Assembly (NCBI GenBank): GCA_013375455.1
Contig: JABXJT010000092.1
Span: 1-18,849, forward strand
From: Candidatus Helarchaeota archaeon
GTDB lineage: Archaea; Asgardarchaeota; Lokiarchaeia; Helarchaeales; HEL-GB-A
Reading direction: 5' to 3'
Length of the DNA: 18,849 nucleotides
Shown here: in pieces, positions 14,012 to 18,849 of the stretch
How the letters are laid out: every line of letters starts with the position of its first letter
Position numbering within the stretch: position 1 is the first letter of the stretch
Notes under the pieces: model-generated
What the model was told of the DNA's origin: nothing
Seen by the model: only the letters and a program-made list of their open reading frames with translations
The model's database searches: none
Translations under genes and position numbers: made by a program

Positions 14012-15070
14012 ATGAATATGGAAGAGTTTCATGAATGGGTCAAATTTTTGGAATTAAGCGGAGTTCAATTAACCCTTAATCCAGACAAAATTTATAAGTG
14101 GCTTACAAAAGAAAGAGGTCCCATTGGGTACTTGATGTTTGGAATTACGTACGAATGTCAACTTCAATGCCCGCACTGTTGCATGGGACATTATCAAAAA
14201 GAAAAACATAGAGAACTCACAACAGAAGAGATTAAGGATGTGTTAGATCAAGCCGCTAAACCTTTTTTGATCGACTTCTTTGGTGGGGAACCAACCCTCC
14301 GGCAAGATTTAATGGAATTGATAAAATATGCTGCGACGAAATCTTTATACGTATTCTGTGATACCAATGGAATAAAGGTCACAAAAGATTATGCAAGGCA
14401 ATTGAAGGATAGCGGGTTGGAGATACTTAATGTTAGTATCGACAGCCCCATTCAAGAGAAACACGATAAATTGCGCGGAAAAGGATCATTCGAAAAGGCT
14501 GTTGGTGCGATAAAGAACGCCCGGGAAGTCGGATTAAAATCCTTATTATCAACTTATGTAACGAAAGAAAATCTGACAAACGGTGAGTTTGAAGCCATAA
14601 TCCAATTTGGAAAAGATATAGGTGCAACAGGGGTAAGATATTTATTTCCTACACCCGCCGGTAGGTGGTTATGGAATCTTGAGGTAAGGCTGTCGCGCGA
14701 AGAGGAGAAGGAAGTTGCGAGAATCACGAGACAAAATTACCCATTCCTTCATAGAGATTTCTGGCTGCAGACTCAAAAATCAACTCAATGTAGAGGGATG
14801 TCCGCGAAATATTACATGTATGTTTCTCCGTACGGAGATGTCCAGCCTTGCTGCTTCATGCCATTAAAATTTGGCAATGTACGGGAAGAGCCACTGAAGG
14901 ATATTGTGGATAGAATGTGGCATCACGAGATGTTCGACCATGAATGCATTAACAAAGAATGCCCAATGCTAAGCGATGCTTTCCGAGAGAAATATATAAA
15001 CCAGGTTAAAGGCACGAAACTACCATTTAATATGTGTAAACGTCCCGAAATACATGTCTCTCGTAAATAA
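14012..15070 (+). CDS. Radical SAM enzyme with SPASM-like C-terminal domain
   Basis: A 352-residue radical S-adenosylmethionine enzyme. The core has the cluster motif C49-x3-C53-x2-C56 (ECQLQCPHC), the SAM-binding GGEP (91-94) and a strand ending VSIDSP (141-146). The C-terminal part has SPASM/twitch features: C260, then YVSPYGDVQPCCFMPLKFGN (C280, C281), a DIVDRMW helix, C312, C317 and a last C342 in NMCKRPE. SPASM enzymes bind auxiliary [4Fe-4S] clusters and modify peptides, proteins or tetrapyrrole-type substrates; nothing here shows which. ATG 14012 lies right against AGAGGGA, so ATG 14018 two codons later may be the real start. No short precursor-peptide gene is evident beside it. Neighbours are the divergent ferredoxin operon and a downstream sugar symporter. 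Its 3' end is partly duplicated at 17744-17830. Confidence 0.85.
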   Translation: MNMEEFHEWVKFLELSGVQLTLNPDKIYKWLTKERGPIGYLMFGITYECQLQCPHCCMGHYQKEKHRELTTEEIKDVLDQAAKPFLIDFFGGEPTLRQDLMELIKYAATKSLYVFCDTNGIKVTKDYARQLKDSGLEILNVSIDSPIQEKHDKLRGKGSFEKAVGAIKNAREVGLKSLLSTYVTKENLTNGEFEAIIQFGKDIGATGVRYLFPTPAGRWLWNLEVRLSREEEKEVARITRQNYPFLHRDFWLQTQKSTQCRGMSAKYYMYVSPYGDVQPCCFMPLKFGNVREEPLKDIVDRMWHHEMFDHECINKECPMLSDAFREKYINQVKGTKLPFNMCKRPEIHVSRK

Positions 15071-15224
15071 ATGGCAGTGTGCATCGATTATCATCACATT
15101 CCCTCTACTAAAAATTAATACATCAATTAATTTCGTATGGAGCAATTTATTTATTACTGACTTTTATCTATATTCAAGATGCCCATCAAATCTGGATAAT
15201 ACTGCCAATTAAGGGTATATCTAA

Positions 15225-16670
15225 ATGTCAAACAATACGACTGTAGATGCTGCCTCAAACCAAGTCGGATATGAGGATCACGTTCCACTTAAAGCAAAGT
15301 TTGGTTTTGGGTTTGGCAGTGCTGGAAATGCAATACTGTCTGCTATTGGCTTGGGAACGATAGATGTGTATTACATCAAGGTCTATGGGGCGAATCCCTC
15401 ACTCTTAGCTTGGTCTTGGATGCTTTTTATTGCTTGGAACATGATAAACGATCCCCTCATTGGAATAATTCAAGACAGGACCAAAACAAGGTGGGGGCGA
15501 AGAATTCCGTATTTGCGGTTTGGTGCCATTCCTTACACTTTATCGTTTATTTTGGTGTGGTTTCCATTCATGCAGGGGGAAATAGGATTATTTTTGAATC
15601 ATTTGTTGATGCTATTTGTTCTTGATACCTTCTTTAGTATGGTAGGGCTCATAACTTTTGGATTGCCTGCTGAAATGGCAATTACTGCTAAAGAAAGAAC
15701 GAAAGTCGCTGTATTTGGCTTTGCGTTTGGGGCAAGTGGGATAATAGTCCGTTTTATCATGGAACCCCTATTTTTGGCAGGTGAGAATCCACCTCCACTT
15801 CCTTTTCAGATTACAGTCACAATCTTCGGCATTCTCTCAGGCTTGTTGATTTTTGTAAGTAGCTATTACATTAAAGAAAACCTCTATACCCAGAGGGAAG
15901 AAGCTTTCGGATTCGTGAAAAGCATTACTGAAACCTTTAAGAATAGACCATTTTTAATAATTGAAGTCGCCATCTTTTTCATGGTTATCATGAGTGAGAC
16001 GATTGTCAACGGATTTATCTACCTATATGATTATGTCCTTAGCTTCAGTGGATTATCAGTCGTCTTTCTCGTTATCGGTCTCATCATTTTGGTGTTTCTA
16101 ATAATTTGGATAAACAAAAAGATGGATTCGTGGGGCCTTAAGAAGGTCCTGATCATTAGTGGTTTAATTGCGATGGTCGGGTTTATATGGGTCTTTTTTG
16201 TTGGATTGGCATCAAAATCAAAGTTTCCGTTTGAAATGGGTGCTTTTGGAATTGCGCTTATAGGGTTGGGTATGTTTTTGTATATGATATATCAGGCCCC
16301 ACTGATGGGGGAGGCAATCGATTACGACGAGTTCCGAACTGGTAAGAGAAGGGAAAGTACATATGCTGGGGTGAACGCGTTAATCACCAAGCCGGCAATC
16401 TCGATTGCTCACGCTTCAATATTATGGATATTGGGAATCTTTGGCTTTCAGAAAGGCGTGCCGGTGTCAGGTCAACCCCCTACAGTGTTCACCGGCGTTT
16501 TAATTGCGATGACCATCATCCCCATCATCTGTATCAGCATCGTGATCATTGCGTTATCCTTTAATCCTCTTGAAGGGAAGGATTGGCAAGCCAAGAAACG
16601 GCACCTACAAGAGGAACATATGAAAAAAGAGAAAGAATTTTTGGAAAGCTTGAAGAAAGAACTTGGATAA
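15225..16670 (+). CDS. GPH-family (MFS_2) sugar:cation symporter
   Basis: A 481-residue, twelve-helix transporter of the glycoside-pentoside-hexuronide:cation symporter family, the group of melibiose and glucuronide carriers. Diagnostic motifs: NDPLIG (75-80) followed by DRTKTRWGRR (84-93) and PYLRFG in the first half, and GEAIDYDEFRTGKRREST in the second half, the family's conserved loop before helix 10-11. Both ends are charged and cytoplasmic, the last 35 residues being a Lys/Glu-rich helix. It probably imports a sugar, glycoside or uronate with H+ or Na+; substrate is not readable. The ATG at 15225 has AAGGG 9 bases before it. It follows the radical SAM gene by 154 bases and precedes an extracellular jelly-roll-like protein that might bind the glycan. 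Confidence 0.9.
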   Translation: MSNNTTVDAASNQVGYEDHVPLKAKFGFGFGSAGNAILSAIGLGTIDVYYIKVYGANPSLLAWSWMLFIAWNMINDPLIGIIQDRTKTRWGRRIPYLRFGAIPYTLSFILVWFPFMQGEIGLFLNHLLMLFVLDTFFSMVGLITFGLPAEMAITAKERTKVAVFGFAFGASGIIVRFIMEPLFLAGENPPPLPFQITVTIFGILSGLLIFVSSYYIKENLYTQREEAFGFVKSITETFKNRPFLIIEVAIFFMVIMSETIVNGFIYLYDYVLSFSGLSVVFLVIGLIILVFLIIWINKKMDSWGLKKVLIISGLIAMVGFIWVFFVGLASKSKFPFEMGAFGIALIGLGMFLYMIYQAPLMGEAIDYDEFRTGKRRESTYAGVNALITKPAISIAHASILWILGIFGFQKGVPVSGQPPTVFTGVLIAMTIIPIICISIVIIALSFNPLEGKDWQAKKRHLQEEHMKKEKEFLESLKKELG

Positions 16671-16796
16671 CCTTTCAAAGAACACTAGGTTTAAATAGGA
16701 TGTTTGGTATCGTGGAGGAAGGAATATTTAATGAATAAATGGGAATATATTAATGCATAAATGAGAATTAGAGGCTGATGATAGGGGATTCGAAGG

Positions 16797-17681
16797 ATGA
16801 AGAAGAGTATCGCATTTGTTGGAATTTGTATTTTGGTCGTGGGAATGAGTTTTGTGCTAATACACCTTTACAGGGATGGTACGGGGGGGAATCCCCCCAT
16901 CAATCCTGCGGTGGGTGTTTCGTTCACAGATACCGATCCGGACAGGTTGGAGATTGGGGGAAATATAACTATAACACGAGCCGTAGATGAATCGGATATT
17001 ACTCATTACGTGCTCTACTGGGGTTCGAATTCATCGACAAAGAGTGGTGCAGCAATTATTGAAATCAATAAAACGGGTTCCGATATAATCCACCCAATAG
17101 GTCAGAATACGTCACTTTCTGTATCTACAACGCATTTTTTGGTTTACACAAAGAATGACGTCGGGGAAATGGCAACGGGCGTAAATGTCTCAATCTCAGA
17201 TCTTTCATCACCAACCGAGCGACTACAAAATGGGGATTTCGAGAGCGGGAATGTCGTTTGGGTTCAAACACTAGGATCCTATGATGTTATCACTACAACC
17301 GGACAAAAATATTCAGGATCGTGGAGTGCATGGCTTGGTGGAGATGTATCCTACGACGATGCTCTTTACCAAGAAGTTACGATAAGCGTCAATGCTACCG
17401 TGGCGACACTGAGGTTTTATAGGCAAATTGGAACCACGGAAACCGGAGGCACTCCGTATGATTTTCTCTTTGTAAGAATTCGAGACCCAATAAATAATTT
17501 GCTGGAGACCCTCGTTACTTATTCAAATCTGGATGATACTGCATCATCATGGTATTTCACTACTTTTGATTTAGCATCATATATAGGTCAGACAATACGA
17601 ATTTGCTTTGAAAGTTCAAATGATGTTTCCAACCATACTAATTTCTTTATAGATGATGTATCCTTACTTGCTAATGATTAA
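16797..17681 (+). CDS. Membrane-anchored extracellular protein with Ig-like and jelly-roll (CBM/MAM-like) domains
   Basis: A 294-residue exported protein. The N-terminal hydrophobic helix (about 5-24) after MKKS is a signal peptide or membrane anchor, followed by a GTGGNPPINP linker. Residues about 38-133 form a beta-rich Ig/FN3-like domain (ITITRAVDESDITHYVLYWG). Residues about 140-294 match the jelly-roll pattern seen in many extracellular archaeal and bacterial proteins: LQNGDFESG, then SGSWSAWLGG, LYQEVTISVNATVATLRFY, a W...FDLASYIGQTIRICFES stretch and the final FFIDDVSLL. This fold resembles carbohydrate-binding or MAM-like modules. N-x-S/T sequons are frequent. Its position just downstream of the sugar symporter suggests a part in glycan binding. 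Start ATG 16797, with AGGGG 9 bases upstream. Confidence 0.75.
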   Translation: MKKSIAFVGICILVVGMSFVLIHLYRDGTGGNPPINPAVGVSFTDTDPDRLEIGGNITITRAVDESDITHYVLYWGSNSSTKSGAAIIEINKTGSDIIHPIGQNTSLSVSTTHFLVYTKNDVGEMATGVNVSISDLSSPTERLQNGDFESGNVVWVQTLGSYDVITTTGQKYSGSWSAWLGGDVSYDDALYQEVTISVNATVATLRFYRQIGTTETGGTPYDFLFVRIRDPINNLLETLVTYSNLDDTASSWYFTTFDLASYIGQTIRICFESSNDVSNHTNFFIDDVSLLAND

Positions 17682-17743
17682 ACAATGAGACGAAATGCAG
17701 AGGGGATCAGCCCAGGTATTCGAAATCCAGAGGAAATCGTTGA

Positions 17744-17830
17744 ATTAATCAGGTTAAAGGCATAAATCAGGTTAAAGGCACGAAACTACCATTTGAAATG
17801 TGTAAACGTCCTGAAATAAGAGTAAAATAA
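17744..17830 (+). pseudogene. Remnant of the 3' end of a second radical SAM/SPASM gene
   Basis: Bases 17768-17820 match 15002-15054, the end of the radical SAM gene, at about 50 of 53 positions. They read in frame NQVKGTKLPFEMCKRPEIRVK then TAA (17828-17830); the intact gene ends NQVKGTKLPFNMCKRPEIHVSRK. Upstream the frame holds an extra INQVKG and then a stop (TGA 17741-17743), so only the tail survives. Differences include Asn to Glu (two base changes) and a silent CCC/CCT change, so this is likely the tail of a paralogue, not a perfect copy. Confidence 0.75.
17745..17780 (+). repeat. 18-base tandem duplication in the radical SAM remnant
   Basis: TTAATCAGGTTAAAGGCA (17745-17762) is followed at once by TAAATCAGGTTAAAGGCA (17763-17780), identical at 17 of 18 positions. 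It repeats the codons for INQVKG, which occur once in the intact gene, and marks the 5' edge of the remnant. Confidence 0.85.
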
Positions 17831-17902
17831 GAGATGAAAATCACTTTTCGTACATGACCTTTCGGCGGTTATTAAAAATAATTCGAGGATAGGAAAAACG
17901 TG

Positions 17903-18430
17903 ATGGAATTTGATATAACAACACCTATACCATCCTTCAACACTTACTGCCCCCTCTGTTCTCGAATTAAAGAGGAGACATCATTAAAACCGAAGTACTG
18001 CAAAGTCTGCAAGGAAGAACTTATTTTTATCGAACTGGGACATATTCCGAAGGAGTATAGACCAAAACTCACTAAAAAAACATTGGCTGGTCTGATAATA
18101 ATGATTATTTCGATGGTCGGCCCTGTTGCTCCGTTAATCATGTTTTTCTCCGTGAATATGTTATTTTTACATATTGTCTGTATGGTAGGAGGGGTAGTTA
18201 TTGGTTTTATCTGGGCATTCGATGAGCATAATAAGCAGATTAAAAAATTAATTAGAACTTTTATTCCAGCTGAACCCGCCACGATCCCTCTAATCGAGGG
18301 AGTGAGGGTCTTTCAGCTTGGCAGATATTTGTCCCAAGATATCATCCCCTGCCCAAAGTGCGAAATGCTCATCCCAGGTGATTCGAAATTCTGTAAGGAA
18401 TGTGGTGCGAGCCTCTTAGAAGAAAAATAA
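17903..18430 (+). CDS. Membrane protein with zinc ribbons at both ends
   Basis: A 175-residue protein. The N-terminal zinc-ribbon-like segment has CPLC (19-22 region) and CKVCKEE about 17 residues later. Two hydrophobic helices follow (about 62-85 and 88-108, LAGLIIMIISMVGPVAPLIM...). A short linker then leads to a canonical C-terminal ribbon, CPKCEMLIPGDSKFCKECG. The paired helices with both ribbons on the same side imply two cytoplasmic zinc modules. ATG 17903 is favoured over GTG 17900 because AGGA at 17891-17894 is then 8 bases away. Such membrane zinc-ribbon proteins are common in archaea but mostly uncharacterised; partners could be protein or nucleic acid. It is convergent with the DUF3795-like gene (26-base gap). 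Confidence 0.75.
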   Translation: MEFDITTPIPSFNTYCPLCSRIKEETSLKPKYCKVCKEELIFIELGHIPKEYRPKLTKKTLAGLIIMIISMVGPVAPLIMFFSVNMLFLHIVCMVGGVVIGFIWAFDEHNKQIKKLIRTFIPAEPATIPLIEGVRVFQLGRYLSQDIIPCPKCEMLIPGDSKFCKECGASLLEEK

Positions 18431-18468
18431 ACTAAAAAACCATTAAAATACAATTTTTATTTATTTGG
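18431..18468. terminator. T-rich convergent terminator region
   Basis: Between the two convergent stop codons and just past them, the + strand has CAATTTTTATTTATTT (about 18451-18466) and the - strand has a T-rich run read from AAAAAACCATTAAAA (about 18434-18448). U-rich tracts without a needed hairpin are typical archaeal termination signals, so this could end both transcripts. Confidence 0.35.
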
Positions 18469-18849
18469 ATTAATTCTTAATCCACAATCATAGCATTCCT
18501 CATCGTGAAGGCAAATTTCGCCGCCACATTGAGGGCATGTATAGAGCTCCTGTTGCTCTTGGAGCCATTTTCCGACCCCGATTTCTTCAATTCTTTTTAG
18601 ATTATTAACCATATTAACGTTATATCTCTCCTGATACACCTCATCAAGTTCCTTTAATCCCTGACAAGGAAATTTATCACATTCATAACAAAATTCAAAA
18701 TCCCCTCTTTGCATTGCGGAACAGTCTCTCCTTATCCACTTACATTTTTTATTTCGAATCCTGCACCCTTCACACCCTCTTTTAAAACCTCTTTTTTCAA
18801 GCTGACCTTTTTTTAATACAAGGTACTGCCGACAAGCTCCACAGTATAT
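18457..18849 (-). CDS. DUF3795-like cysteine-rich protein with C-terminal zinc ribbon; cut by right edge
   Basis: The frame is open from the right edge to the stop at 18457, 130 residues of a longer protein. From the edge it reads IYCGACRQYLVLKKG, then GCEGCRIRNKKCKWIRRDCS, then FEFCYECDKFPCQGLKE. This is the DUF3795 layout: YCGxC near the N-terminus, CxGC, two further Cys, then CYEC..FPC. After a helical linker (YNVNMVNNLKRIEEIGVGKW) comes a zinc ribbon, CPQCGG then CLHDEECYDCG. The ATG at 18714 is internal; the start must lie beyond the window, with perhaps only a few to a dozen residues missing. DUF3795 proteins are small, probably metal-binding, of unknown biochemical role. Confidence 0.8.
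   Translation of the reverse strand: MYCGACRQYLVLKKGQLEKRGFKRGCEGCRIRNKKCKWIRRDCSAMQRGDFEFCYECDKFPCQGLKELDEVYQERYNVNMVNNLKRIEEIGVGKWLQEQQELYTCPQCGGEICLHDEECYDCGLRINPNK

Noticed and set aside
18457..18714. Complete 85-residue gene starting at ATG 18714
   Set aside because: The frame stays open to the edge with conserved cysteine motifs (YCGAC, GCEGC), so the ATG is internal to a longer gene.
1..18849. tRNA, rRNA, transposase or integrase genes
   Set aside because: Looked for on both strands by eye; no cloverleaf-like segment, rRNA-like block, DDE or tyrosine-recombinase motif was noticed.

Overview
The window looks like chromosomal DNA of an archaeon, most likely from the Asgard (Promethearchaeota) group. 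The strongest pointers are a Rag/Gtr-type small GTPase with its C-terminal roadblock-like domain (1197-2138) and a seven-helix membrane protein ending in a longin/roadblock-like domain (6464-7540). TATA-like boxes, purine-rich Shine-Dalgarno sites, frequent TTG/GTG starts, an N-X-S/T-rich surface protein and AT-rich intergenic DNA also fit an archaeon. The placement is inferred from protein character; no marker gene is present.

Left part (1-4340): the tail of a Gfo/Idh/MocA oxidoreductase, apparently frameshifted close to the window edge, is followed by a small two-helix membrane protein with a TPR-like tail, the Rag-like GTPase, and (convergent) a second two-helix membrane protein with a TPR-like hairpin and two helix-hairpin-helix domains. 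A four-helix membrane protein diverges from this last gene around a palindromic TATA-like box. A convergent membrane protein with a PH-like domain follows. The GTPase flanked by membrane proteins that carry cytoplasmic helical tails looks like a possible membrane-signalling neighbourhood.

Middle (4341-11577): a winged-helix / Cys-rich / two-[4Fe-4S] ferredoxin protein, a six-helix membrane protein, and the seven-helix/longin-like protein all lie on +. On - is a 1075-residue surface protein made of parallel beta-helix repeats, glycine-rich loops, a calcium-binding Asp-rich stalk and a C-terminal membrane anchor.

Right part (10981-18849): a minus-strand operon holds two more paralogues of the winged-helix ferredoxin protein followed by a small polytopic membrane protein. 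Divergent from it are a radical SAM/SPASM enzyme, a GPH-family (MFS_2) sugar:cation symporter, and a membrane-anchored extracellular protein with a jelly-roll-like domain. A short remnant of the 3' end of a second radical SAM gene lies at 17744-17830. Then come a membrane protein with zinc ribbons at both ends and, on -, a DUF3795-like cysteine-rich protein cut by the right edge.

No tRNA, rRNA, CRISPR array or transposase was seen. No gene-free stretch exceeds about 220 bases.
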